NCBI RefSeq assembly: GCF_950295315.1
Contig: NC_080162.1
Span: forward strand, 73,315,729-73,379,728
Length of the DNA: 64,000 bases
Direction of reading: 5' to 3'
Source: Erinaceus europaeus
Taxonomy: Eukaryota > Chordata > Mammalia > Eulipotyphla > Erinaceidae
Under the pieces are notes generated by a model, which was not told the origin of the DNA, did no database searches, and saw only the letters and a list, made by a program, of their open reading frames with translations. This document shows positions 13,553 to 26,900 of this stretch, in pieces. A program made the translations under genes and the position numbers. Every line of letters starts with the position of its first letter. The first letter of the stretch is position 1.

Positions 13553-13715
13553 GTGGTCTGGGAGGTGGCTCAGTGGATAAAGCTCTGAACTCTTAAGCAT
13601 GAGGTCTTGAGTTCAAGCCCCAGCAGCACATGTACTAAGGTGATAACTGGTTCTTTCTCTCTCTTCCTATCTTTCTCATTAATAAACAAAATCTAAAAAA
13701 AAAAAAAAAAAAAAA
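13553..13715 (+). mobile_element. D-type tRNA-SINE
   Basis: GGTCTGGGAGGTGGCTCAGT head, GTTCAAGCCCCAGCAGCACA and a long A tail. An 11-bp duplication TAGAATGATGT lies at 13542-13552 and 13716-13726. Confidence 0.9.
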
Positions 13716-14906
13716 TAGAATGATGTATATGACTGTCCTTTTTACCTTTGCTACTAGAAAATCCAAATAGCCATTTTATTAGGTCAAAAATATCTTCTTG
13801 AAGAAGAGTCCCAAAAGTTATACCTTGCCTGTTTGTATGATGGTCTTTGGTCTGATGTTTATTGAACTGCCTCCTTTAGTTATAAAGTATGCTTTCATCA
13901 AGTTATCTGGGCAGCAGCATCACCCAATTTCAAAACATTCCACCAACTTGTTGGCCTTTGAGAAAGACAGGCAATTTCACATCTGTAGCTCTGCCTGACC
14001 TCTGGGTCTTTCTTCAGAATAGAGATGTCACAATGATCTCAAGATGTTTTTCTACTATATCAGTGTTTGAGATGGGGTCTACCATAAATGCCCAGGATTC
14101 CTGCTCATGCTAGCTTTCCCCCCAGGCCCAGCATCTATCCTGGACAGACCCTGGGCCTGTGTGCTAGTTTAATTTACTTCCAATCCACTCCTGAGGGAGC
14201 AGACAGGTCACTCAGGTTACAACACATTAGTAAGCCCCTCTGGAAGGCTGAGGTAGCCCCCTGCCTATACACAGACGTGGAATTCAAGCATCTTTAAAAT
14301 GAAAGGACCTACCTATGCTTGAAATACTAGCAGTGTATCAAAAGTTACTAGTGCCTTGATCTCCTGCTTCTGAGCCTGGAGCTCTATGCTGTTTTTTCCA
14401 CTCCAGCATAGGGGTTGACCATGTCTGTCAGGCTTTGGACTGAAAAAGATCCAGAGCACCAAGGTGGGGTGGGCCAAGAGAGAGGACATGACTTCCAGAG
14501 CCTGGAGTCCCTGGGGCTTAAATTCCTTCTAGGGTTGCTTCTTGCTGTGTTGGGTTTTCCATCCACCCGGCCACCATCTTGCGGAGACTAGGCTTCTTGG
14601 TTCCTCCTAAAGTTCACCATCAAACTCATATTGAGCCAGTGCTCCTGAGCTTTTGTCTGAACCCCAAGGGGGATGAGAAACACAGTATATTGGCTTTCTA
14701 GTAAATTATCACACAAAGCCTTAAACTTTCACCCTTTTCTTTCTGTCCTCGTTCTTACGGATTCTCATTAGATAGTAGACATCAGAATGTAGTAGAACAG
14801 GAAAGGCACCTCAGATTTCATAAGTGGATAATAAAGGCCTTGGGAAGGGAAGGGATACTCAGTAAGTTAGAGGCAAAACATGAGATTAGCTTTCAAGTCT
14901 GTTCTA

Positions 14907-15631
14907 TTTATTCCTCTGTTTCTAGGCGGTCACTGCCCAGGTACAGATGGATCCAGAGAAGTGGTGCAAACAGTGCTCTGGAGGGTTTTGCCCCCTGCAG
15001 AATCAAACAGTCTTTCTGCAATAAACTTGCCCTTCTGAAAGTCAATCTTGTGGCCTATGGGATTTCCAGTCACTCATTTTCATTCATGCAGCCAGAACGG
15101 GATCAACATTAGTGATGTCAAGAGCAGGAGTAATTTATGAAAGGGATGTCTGAAAAGCATGAATGGGCCCTCGGAAGAAAAAGTCATTTAGCCCCATAAA
15201 GATTCAAATCCTAAAATTTCAAAACTGGAAGAAATTGTTCTTTAAAGAAATGTGGGAGACCGGCAGCATGAGTTCTGTATTGACATTTGGTTCTTAATAA
15301 TAACATCCAAAATGCGTTCTGTTCTTATAGCGCTGCAACTGGGACTGCATTGGGTCAAGGGTATATGTTGCTGGAACTTCCCTCGGGAATGGGGATGGGG
15401 GAGCTGGTGGTGAAAGACACACACTGACTTCTTTTTGGTACCTATATGCAGCTTGGTGGAGAGCTGGAGCAGTTGCCTTGATACTGATAAGGGCTGGAGA
15501 GGCAATCCCAGGCAGACTGCAGGCACATGGGTAGGGTTCCTTGCCCCCAGCTCACAGGAATGTGGATGGGGCCAGTGGTGGCAGCTCCAGGACAGTGGAG
15601 GAAAGGCTGGGATGTTACATTCTTGAGGCTT
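14907..15631 (-). other. PSMF1: Probable PSMF1 3' UTR, with AATAAA at 14907-14912
   Basis: Nonrepetitive sequence follows the PSMF1 stop. The first canonical AATAAA on this strand (TTTATT on +) is at 14907-14912, which would give a 3' UTR of about 0.7 kb. Longer forms are possible. Confidence 0.35.
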
Positions 15632-15683
15632 TCACAGGTACATGTCATCATAGCCCGGTGGGGGGAGATGGTCTGGATTAGGT
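15632..15683 (-). CDS. PSMF1: PSMF1 coding exon 7 (residues 255-271 and stop)
   Basis: Acceptor CCATTCCAG, then [16 protein letters not shown] and TGA. The Met-Tyr-Leu C terminus is the HbYX-type proteasome-binding tail. Only 52 coding bases remain in this exon. Confidence 0.95.
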
Positions 15684-17906
15684 CTGGAATGGAAAGAGGG
15701 GTTGGTGAGTTGGATGGAGGGGCCAGAGGCACACAGGCAGACAGGGTCCTGAGCTGAGGAAGCCTGCTATCCAGAATGATATGGTTCACAAGTGGCCCAT
15801 AGCTAGAGAGCCTGGGTTGGAATTCTGAACACCCCCACACCACCAATTGGCTATGCTATGTAATCTTTCAAGATCTTTATTTCTAAATGTATAAAATGCA
15901 GACTGTATGTCTACCCACAAATTCTGATATAAGGATCCAATGAATGTGACACACACTAAATCTCTAGTAAGGTAAGTAGTTCCTCCTCCTCTGAAACCTC
16001 CCTGAAGGAATCCAGGGTGAAGGGAAGTGGTAAGGGACAGGGAGTTCCTGGAAAGTTCCAGGGAGACACTAGGCAGGGGCCTAGGGGAGGCTCTACACTT
16101 TTAGTGGCAAGGGATGGAGCAAGTGGCAACTCTGCATCTGCAGTGAGATTCCTTCATTTCTGCATTGTGGTGCTGAGCTACTGTCAGATCCTACCTCTTA
16201 GCATTCCTGAGTAAATACTTACCCAGATGGGCTAGTCCCAATGGGTCCAAAGGGGTCAAAGCGAGCTCCTGGGGGTACAGCGCCTGGGGGAAGCCGATTT
16301 GGGAGGCCTGAGGATGGGTCAATAAGTGCTCTTGGGAAGCCAGATCTTAGGGGATCCACAATCATGCCACCTCTCCGACACCTGAAGTGAGAAGAAAATG
16401 AAGAGTCAACAGGTGAGGCAAGGAGTTAGTTGCTTTAGTAGAAGAGTCAAAAGAGGTAAGAATGGACTAGAATGACTACTCCTGATGATTCAAGCAGACG
16501 TGTGTGAATATGGCTGCTTGAGTGCCAGCAGGAGGTGGGCAGCAGCAAGACTATACAAAGCACACCTTCCCTGCCATGGATGACCTGCATTTTCAGCTCT
16601 ACATGTTCTGAGTCCAAGGGATTGAGATTCTTGCTATATCCCTACACCTAAGAGAGACAAACTGATCAAGAACATAAAATTGATAAGGGAGATACAGAAC
16701 TATCACAAGACTGCAGGGCATTACTTTGGGTCCCAGGAGGAGGAATAGTGTTGAGACAATTCAGTTAGTCTATTTATTGTTTTCTTTAGAAGCTCCAGGG
16801 AAACATGACTGTCTGTGGCTGCCATGTCCAGCTCTTGAAAGCACTATACCTCATGGAGTCCCGCAGAACTGACATTATGGCTCAAACTAGGATGAATAAA
16901 TAGGATAGGTAGTCCCCAAACTTTGAGGTCACTCATGTTCAAGCTTAACTGTAGACTTGTTATTTCACCAGTCTAAAAATGAGATGCTCAACTTGGGGTT
17001 ATTTTACAGCACAGTCTCTGCATGGTTAAGATTATGCTCCCTTGTTGGGAGCATAGCAAGAGATACATCGAGTCTACTAGGAATCAGGGACTCCACTCAT
17101 GAAAAGAGATGTAGTCTGAATCGCCCTGAACTTCCCTGAGGTCTGTAGGCCAGCAGGTGCCCTTTAGTGTGCATCTGATAAGTCCTTGTGCTAGCCACCC
17201 ACACAGGAGGCTGCTGTCCTCCACTAGGGCAAATGGAACCAGACAGCGCCAGAGGAACAGCCCTCTGGGCTTGCTCAGCCCTTCTCCAATACCCAGAGCC
17301 CTTCCATGCTGCTTTGAGCAAGGCAGGGCAGAACAAGTAGTAATGATATTTCAGCCACTCAGCAACAACTGCCTCCTTCACCCCAAAGGAAGACTGATGA
17401 AACATTCCAAAAATAGAAGATGAGCTGAGGCTGAAAAGCCACAAAAGCAAGTTATAATGCTGTCACCTCCTCAGGGCTACTTACCCAAAGGGGTCTAGGT
17501 CCTCTCCCCCTACAGCAAATGGGCCCAGGGGATCACACCTGAAACAAACAAGGGACAATTACCTCAGTCCCAGAGCAGGCAGATGCTGGGGGTCCCATGG
17601 GTCCAAGTCTGATGCCCATGGGGTCACAAGTGTACTATCCAAAATGAGGGAAAGGGAAAACCCCTACACTAGCATATAACACAAGTGGTATTCCATACAG
17701 ATGAACACTGTAACCAATACAATGTCAATTACATGAAAAGATACTTTTGTGGGGGCCAGGAGTTCACTTAGAGGAGCACATACTTAGCCATGTGCAAGGA
17801 CCTGGGTTTGAGGCTTCTGTCACCATTGGGAGCACCATGCAAAGGGTAAACATCCAAGTGATGGAGCAATGCTATGGTATGTCTGTCTTTCTCCCTCTAT
17901 CACAAA

Positions 17907-17945
<39 letters not shown>

Positions 17946-20900
17946 AGGTCTGCCTGCAGGGAATCGTGGGATTGAATCATGACAAAGGCACAAAGTTTAA
18001 GCAAGAAATTCTGGTGGCAGAGTAGAAAAGAAAGTCTTTTTACAACGCTGAAAACACAGAAGATCTCAATAATGTTGAAAAACAAAAATATTAACAGTAG
18101 TGTTAATATTTCCAGGTAAATTTTACAGTGTTCACAAATTTCTAAACTCTTTATAAACAAAAAGAACTTTCAGATCAGAAAAATGTTAAAAGCTAAACTT
18201 TAAAAGCTTCTAAGAATGCAGTTACTTGGTTGTTCACAGTTTAAACAGAGTTTCTCAAGCCCCCCCCCCAAAAAAAAATTGTAATAACAGATGCACTAGA
18301 GCTCCTTGGAGGGTGAGTCATATAAACTCTAAAACTTTTTTACTTACTACCCCACCACCCCCAAGAACCACTTTATTTTATTTTATTATTAGTTTTTTAT
18401 AAATCTCATTGCATGAGCTTGGAGCATAAAGGAGTGTTGTACACTTTCTAGAAAGCAATTCTTTCAGAAGTCTGATATAACTGTATATAATTTTGATCCA
18501 AACACTATAGGTCTAGGCACCCATCTTAAAGAAGAAATACATAATCCAAATTAAGATATCACCACAATACCTTCTGTTAGGTCTGGAGCGATAGTTTACC
18601 AGGCAGGGTGGCTGCCTTTCCATGTGATGGGCATCAGTTTGAACCCTAGTACCACACAGGAGGTGCTATGAAGGCAGAGGAAGCGCTAGTGCTGTGTTTT
18701 TTCTCCCTTTCTCTGTTGCTCTATCTGAGTGTAAAGTGGCCTGGGGTGGTGAACTGTCCCATCCCCACAAAACAAAAAAGTACAGACATGTAACCAATAA
18801 CCTAGTATTTCTGAAAAAAATGAAACAGTATTTATAAATATGTGGAATAAACAAAATATACAAATAAAACAACTGTAAAGACTTCAATTAAGGAAACTAA
18901 ATGGGGATCAGTTAGGTATCCCTACCTGCAACCATGGAGACAATATTCTTAGAATGTTCTAAAATGATGTGGAAACATGTTTATGCTTTCCTGTTAACCA
19001 TGACAGGAAAGAGGGCTATCAATAGCCTAGAAAATCAACTATGACAAATGTATGTATGTATGTATAAATAAAACTGGAAAGAAGCATACTGAAAATACAA
19101 ACTATTATTCCTGAGTAGTTAGTTTTTTCTTTTGTGTTTTCCTGTTTTTTTCTATAGGGGATATGAATATAATAATAAAAATGATCTAGTATTTGAGAAA
19201 ATATGCTTTGGACTCTGTGTATATGTGTAGCCCTGACAAGCAATCTAAATCAAGCAGTCCTGGGACACAGCAGGCTCCTGCCAGACTTCAGGAAACCTTG
19301 TAGACAGAAGCTAATCTAAGATTACAGGTAAGAAGCCATTAATTAAAGACCTGGAAAGCAATTCCAAAGTGCCTTTCCAGTAACTCTTACCTATGGGTAG
19401 GAAAGGACATTTTGACTTAGGAGGATGTGGCTAAGTTTTCCTGATGTAGGTTATTGTTTCCAAGTCACAATTCATGGAGAGGAGAGCCAAAGTCTCTGGT
19501 GGTCTCTAACATCTTGCCTCACTAGATAGATAGACCAGGTGATGCCAGATGTCAGCGAGCTATCAAGTTGCCTATCTCCATCTATCTCCCTTACAGAGCA
19601 GCAAACAGAAGGGATCTCTAGTGGATATTAAAATGTTTGTAAGACATATAATAAAGTATGTGAATTATTTGCCAAAAAAAGAAAGAAGGAAAGAAAAAAA
19701 GCCTGTAAGAAGGGGCATGATGGTCTCTGAACATCATCATGCAGGCATTGCTATTTCTTCCTCCTGTACTAGATTACGGGCAGAGAAGGAGAAACAGAAA
19801 ACAGTGGATGCTAGAAAAGCAGCTGCAAGGCCTACTTCCTCCAACAATCCATCTTGCGATTCACTCTATATTTAGCACTTCCTTCAGGGCCACAACCAAT
19901 ACAAGCACACTTCTGTGAACGCATAGATGCACAGGTATAGAACCCATTTCAATAGTCTCAGCTTGGATGTGCTAAATGGGGATCAAGGGGTTAAGAAAAA
20001 GTTAATTTTTTTTTTTTTTGTATACATGGTCTCAAATCAAGCCAACTCATCTGGGAATCAACCAAAGAGTGCTGTAACTTACCCTGTAAGCAAAGCTGCC
20101 TGACTATGCCCACTAGACAGTATTTCCCTGTCCCACAAGGTGCCTAAACTTCATCCTGACCACATATAATCTCTTCCTTTTGGTTCCAAACCGCCCCCCC
20201 CCCACCCCCCGCCCATAAAACATCATACCTCCCTTGGGCACACAAATACAGCTAACACCATCCTACTGGCTGAAGTGTTCTGGTAAATTGACAAGGTCTC
20301 TAGGCAGGGAGTTAGAAGATGAGCACTGAACTCTTGCTGGGGAATTATCTGGCTGGCTGGCTGGCTGGCTGGCAGAGGTCTGTCACAGGTCCCTGCATCT
20401 CAGTCTTTTTAACATGTAAAAAATCTAAGTAGTAATGCCCACAGGATCTGCTGTGAAGTTGAGATTTTTGTTTTACATACTAGACATAAGCAGATTTCCT
20501 GACAGGAGAGGTCTAGAAAAATGGAATAGTAACCACTACCATTATTGACTGAGAGCTTACTTTATGTCAGGCACCATGCTAACTTTACTTTTATTATTTA
20601 TTTTTTGTCATAGCCAGGACTTCACCACTCCTGGCTGAATTTTTCAGGTAAAGAGAGACGGAGACAGAGATAGGAAAAGAAGGAAAGACCTAACAGTCCT
20701 GACACTCCCCTGAGCAGGGAGGGCTGGATGTGTTCCTAGGCCATGAGCATGGCAAAGCAGGCACTCTTCCAGGTGAGCAGTCTCAACTGTCCTGTTTATG
20801 TTTTAGTACGGTGTCCGGGAAGGACCCCAAGGCCTTGTGCATGTGAGACACCTTTAAACCAGCTCTCTGGCCCAAATGCTATTCTATATTTTGAGAAAAA

Positions 20901-23900
20901 GAGACACTAAAACACTGTCCCACCATCCAGTTCCTTTTGAGAAGATGTGTTGAGCAAGAATTCTACTGGGTTCCTTTCACTATTAATGCCTTAATATTTT
21001 CCAGATAGAGGAAATACTTGTTGCATATAGGATTGAGTTGGTAATCATACATTAGAAATTTTGTTTTCATTTCTTTCTGGTCTCTGTGATTTCTGGTGAA
21101 AGATCCACTATTGTTCAAATTCTTATACTACTACAAGAAACATGTTTTTCTGTTTCATGACACCCCCCCCCCCCTTTAGTTTCTAGTAGTTTAATTCTGC
21201 CTAGGTAAAGAATTCTTTGGACGTACTTATTTAGGGTTTGCTAAGCTTTTCAAATATCTCTTTAGCTAAATCTGAATTTTCTGCCATTCTTTTTCTTTTC
21301 TTTTCTTTTTTTACCAGAACACTGCTCATCTCTGGTTTATAGTGGTACTGGGGATTGAAGCTGGGACCTTGTAGCCTCAGATATTCTTTTTTAAAATCGC
21401 TGTTTACAAATATTTATTTAATTATTATGACAAAGAGAGATGACAGAACTGTTTGGCTCTGGTAGAAGGTGGTGCTGGGGATTGAACCTGTGACCTCTGG
21501 AGTCTCAAGTATGCAAGCTGATGCTTTTTTTTAAAAAAAAATTTATTTTCCCTTTTGTTGCCCTTGCTTTTTATTGTTGTTGTAGTTATTATTGCTGTTA
21601 TTAATGTCGTCATTGTTGGATAGGACAGAGAGAAATGGAGAGAGAAGGGGAAGACAGAGAGGGGGAGAGAAAGATAGACACCTGCAGACCTGCTTCACTG
21701 CCTGTGAAGCAACTCCTCTGCAGGTGGGGAGCCGGGGGCTTGAACCCGGATCCTTATGCTGGTCCTTGCGCTTCGCACCTTGTGCACTTAACCCGCTGCA
21801 CTACTGCCTGACTCCCTCAAGCTGATGCTTTAGGTGGCTAAGCTATTGCCTCACTTTATATATATTCTGTATATTTATTCTTCTTTTCTCAGATTGTGAG
21901 GGTGTAATGTTAGACCATTTATAGCTGTAACCATTAAGTATCTAAAATATTTAAAAATATTTTTACTCTATTATTCAGATTGGATAATTTCTATTGACTT
22001 ATCTTCCCGTTCACTAATTTCTTTCTGTCTAGTATTTCCACTCTGGTAATGATTTAAGTCAATCAGTGAGGTTACTTTGGTTACTGTATTTTTCAGGCAT
22101 AAAATTTCCATTTGGTTCTTTATACCATTTACTTCTTTTCTTGTTCTCCTTCTTTTTTAAACAGAGGCAGGGTAAGAGAGTTGGAAGAGACCACAGTACT
22201 GAAACTGTCTCCAGTGCAGAGGGGGCTGACCTTGAACCTTGGTTGTGCACATGGTAAAGCAGCACACTTATTATTCAAGGAAGCTATTGCCCTGGCCCTA
22301 CTTTACCTTCCTTTGTTATAACTTTCAATGATTCTATTTGTTTCAAGATTACTTGCTCTTACTTCTAGGAGTTTTTATTTTTTACTTTATGTTGTACCAG
22401 GGAATGAATAGGATCTTATGCATGCATAACACTGCCAAGTGGCTCTCTGGCACACTTTTCCATCCTATTATTTTTTTCTTGAGAGAAAAGAGAGAAGGAA
22501 TGACAGATAAACAGAGAAGAGATACTGTCAATGATGCTCCCATGTAGTGCTGGAGCCTGAACACAGGGAGAAGCTATCCCCATGCCCCCTTCCAGGGGCA
22601 CTTTCAGTATAGCCGCTTTTATGTCTTCATCACATCAGATAATTCCAACATCTGTGCCATTTTGGTAATCACATCTGTTGACTATCTTTTTATGAGTTGG
22701 AATTTTCTTGGTTCCTTGCATGCTCCATAATTCTGGATCGTATCCCTGACATGTCCAATATTTTGTTAACAAGTTCTGGGAGGATCCTGACATATTTTTT
22801 TTTAGTAGGCAATCACATCAGTTGGATTATGGTTCCTAGTTCTGGTTTCAGTGTCAGTTCTATTTACAAAGTCTTTGTAATGCTATTCAGTTTTGTGTAT
22901 GTTCTATTCAAGTGGTTGGTCTGTGACCTGGCAGTGGGATATCCTGTAATTCTATTCTCAAAGACTTTGGTAAATTATTTAGGGTCAGATGCATGCTAGC
23001 AGGTAAGGCCAGGAGTCCATATACAGCTTTATGGGGTTGCTGCTCCTTTTTAGTGAAATACCTGGTACTTACAAGTTCCTTAGGGCTCCATTTTCCTCCT
23101 GTGGATGGAAAAGGTTTATTTACCTTTCCCTGCAAGGTACTTTTCATGACTATGCCTGTAGTCTACATAGTGGTTAAGTGGAAAGTGGAAAAAAAAAAAG
23201 TGAGGGGTGGGGAATGTAGTAGTGGGTCACCCCACATAGGTAAGACTAGTAATCTAATTAGAACCTGGAGTGTGTGCATGGCAAAGCATGAACCCTCCCT
23301 GGTGAGCTATCTCTCTGGTCCTTCCAATATTCTATTTTCATACAACTTCTGCTTCTTATTGGTGTGATTCAGTTATTTATTATATAGTAACCTTGGCCTC
23401 CTTTTCTATAAGAGGGGTCAGCCCTTACTGGTGTCACAGGGTTGACAGGAACAAATAGGAGTATGTAGATGAAACATGTTGTTTGAAATACTTGGCATTC
23501 AATGAATAGTAACTGCTTTTGACTCGTGTTTTCATCCATTGAGGAGGGGAGGAAGATAAAGATTATTTGGTTTAAGAGGAAAATAATGTGTACAAATTTT
23601 ATTTAATATTGTTTATTAGTGTGGGGGGGGGAGAAAGGGGTGTCACACACCAGAGCATCACTCTGGCATACGTGATGCCAGGAATCAAACTCGGGACTTC
23701 ATCTCATCCAACATCTCATCCACTGTACAACCTTCTAGGCTGCTGGGTACAAATGTTAAGAACAGAGAATAACAGTACCACAACTAATGAAAAAAAATGG
23801 GCATTTAATTATTAAGGCAACATAGGTAGAAGGCACTTCTTTTTAAAATATGGTTCAGGTACAACTGAACCTTTTAAGATCCTTAATAACTGACAGTGCA

Positions 23901-26900
23901 AGAGGGTTCTTATGATTGAAAAATCTGAGATCTACCAGCATAGGAAATACTACTAAAGGAAGAAAAAAAAAATAGAGATGTTCACAGCTTTACTATTTAA
24001 AATGAAAATTGGACATGCCTGAAATACCCCATGGAGGAGATCAGGGAAACTACCACATCAACAAAATAAAACACACACACGAGACACACACACACACACA
24101 CACACACCCCTCAAGAGAGATATAAGTTTAGCACTACAGTAAGTAGGTTATGTATTTTTAAAAGAAAATGTAGAATATAAGATACGGGAAATGTAAAAAT
24201 ATCTAAAGCAACAGATTAGGGCTGAAAATGAGTTCTGGAAGATATAAACAAGATATTTAAGCCTAGAGATTTAAACTTAGTGACACTGGTTAAGCATAGA
24301 ACAGACTGTTGTTTCAGCACAGGGAACAGGATTTGGGGTATACTGAGGTGAAATAAGGAAAATGGGATAGAATTGTAATGAAAATAACAGAAAATGGCTC
24401 AGATGAGAGAAAACTCTCTACAAATGAGTTGTTTTCAGTAATTCTTCCCTAGAGATTTTAGGGATAAGGCAGACTTAATTTTCACCCCCTATTTTTTTTT
24501 AAATCACAATGGAATGTCTGCTCCACTTATATTTTTAGTCTAGACATAATCAGTTTTTCACCAGCCCTAACATCCTTTGGCAAGTTATAACATGTCACCA
24601 CACACTGAGGGAAGGCTAGTCTATGCACTAGGGAAGACACCCCCCAACTTTGGTTTGCATTTGGAGGTTTCCAGGTATGGGATAGATAAGAAAAGATAGG
24701 ACAGAGCTTTCTATTTCCCACTTGAAATACACGCTAAGGCTGTTCAGTGATGGGGTAATTAACACCCTGTAGCAGTCAGATGGGGCAGCTGCTGTTCTGC
24801 CCTTTCCTTTCTTTCTGCCCTAAGGCACGCCTCCAATCAGGCATATGAGGGAAAAACAAAAAGGTGCAAGTGTGAGTGTCTGGTTGCCCAGCAACTTGAT
24901 GACAATGGGGGCTATAATAAAGGAATCAATGTCATTAGATTCATCTGTGCTTTTGAGGCAGGAGGGACTGACAAGGAGTGGGAGTGGAGGAAGGAAGATG
25001 ACCTGATAACTATCAACTCAATAATGGCTAATATTAATAATGGCTAATAGTGGTCTTAATCATTCTGCCTTCTCGCCAAACTATCCCATTCAGTTTTGTG
25101 TACTAGTCCTGCTTTAGAGAAACCTAATTGTGGTGGGGGCTAGGGGTGAGGGTAGGATTAGCTTAGTTGGTAGAGCACAAGACTTGAATGTATGAGGCTC
25201 CTAGCTCCCACTTCTGGCCTCTCATATGCTGGATTGGTGTTCTGGCTTCTCTCTCATACATGTGAAATTTTCTATCTCATAGGAAATAGATAAGCCAAAA
25301 AACAAAAACAAATAAAAAACTAATTGAAGAAGGCAGAGAAAAGAATAAATTTTTCTCCATAAACAGTATGTACTTACACAACTTGATAACATGAGCTAAA
25401 ACAGATGGTGCAGTGAGCAAAGAATAAGTTTCTGAGTCAGATATCCACATAGGGGTTTAAACCTCAGTCTGCATCTTCTCTGTTAGTAAAAGATGGATAA
25501 ATCTTTCTTATCCACTGCCTCCTCCTCCTTGTAACCTGTGGATGCCATAAGTGGGGTTTTCTAAAAGTAACACATGGAGACATCTGGTTCACTAATCAAC
25601 AATGGCTATTACTCCTCCTCTCTCTCTGTCCCTCTCTCTGCCTCCAGGGTTATCATGGGGCCTTGGTGCCAGCACTACGAATCCACTGCTCCTGGTGGCC
25701 ATTTTTTTCCATTTTACTGGATAGGACAGAGAAAATTGAGAGAGGTGGGGGAGATAGAGAGGGAGAAAGACAGACATGTGTAGACCTGGTTTGCACATAC
25801 AAGTGGGAAGCCAGGGGCTCAAACCTGGATCCTTGTGCTTCATACTATGTGTGCTTAACCGGGTGTACCACCACCCAGGCCCACTCCTATTCTTTATGCC
25901 ACTGATGTTGATAAAGCAATGGAAAGGGTGTGGAGCTTACACACAGTCATTCAACCCTCTGTGTAGGTACTCTCACACTTTTTTTTTTTTATCTTTATTT
26001 ATTTATTGGAGACAGCCAGAAATCAAGAGGGAAGGGGCTGACAGAAAGTGAGACAGAGATACCCGCAACACTGCTTCACCACTAGCAAAGCTTTCCTCCT
26101 GCAGGTAGGTACTGGGGGCTTGAACCTGTGTCCTTGAGCATTGTAACATGTGTGCTCAACCAGGTGCACCACCACCTGGCCCCTGGTACTCTCACCCTTA
26201 AATAGCTCCACTGCATCAAATCCTTTTGAGAAAAGAGGCTGTGCATTAAACCAACCAACCGAGATCCCTCTTTTTCAAGGGACTCTCTACTCAAAACACT
26301 TTCAGTTCTATTCTCATCTGTGTCTGCTCTGAATATGATCTGCTGGTATTTATCCAGTATTTAATTATATTCTAAACAATGAACTCAATCCTTTATCATA
26401 TTCACTCCTAATTAACTCCTGAGAAAGGCATAATAATCCTCAAGACGCAGATGAAGCAATGGAGTCTCTTTACTTTCTTGGTACCATCCTTGATGCAGAA
26501 ACATTTTTAATTCTGATGAAGTAAAATTATTTCATTTTTTCCCTTTTGATGAAACCACTTAAGTCATAAAGATTTGTTCCCAATTTTCTTCCAGGAGTTT
26601 TCTAGTTCTATGGCCTATTTTGAATTATTTTTCTGTCTACACTGTGAAACAATGTAGACAATAATTGTGAACATTATTCTTTTGCCTGTGGGTAGCCAGT
26701 TATCCCAGTACCACTTGAAAAAACTACAGGTATTCCTAGTTTTTCAAAAGTTTGCTTTTTACTGCTTTTTATGTAAGACTGACATTAAGGACTAATTTTG
26801 CAAACTGAAAATAAAGACACACACCTCAAGAGTATTTTCATTTTTATAACAATAGACAAAAGTGGAAAAAAAGTCCAGCAATTGTTTTGCAGTGTGCTGT

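Larger units (their letters stand above)
4400..14900. other. Intergenic interval between TMEM74B and PSMF1
   Basis: No exon, RNA gene or open frame of interest is seen. About half appears nonrepetitive. The rest is MIR relics, five tRNA-SINEs, a CA microsatellite and an old L1 3' end. The small open frames here resemble no family I know. Confidence 0.6.
20900..23000 (-). mobile_element. Fragmented L1M, antisense, with later SINE insertions
   Basis: Recurrent phrases of old L1 read on the reverse strand: TTTCTTTCTGGTCTCTGTGA, TTTCCATTTGGTTCTTTATA and CAGATAATTCCAACATCTGT. Several SINEs interrupt it (21302-21855, 22145-22305, 22440-22600). Assigned from memory of L1M consensus; the subfamily is unknown. 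Confidence 0.5.
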
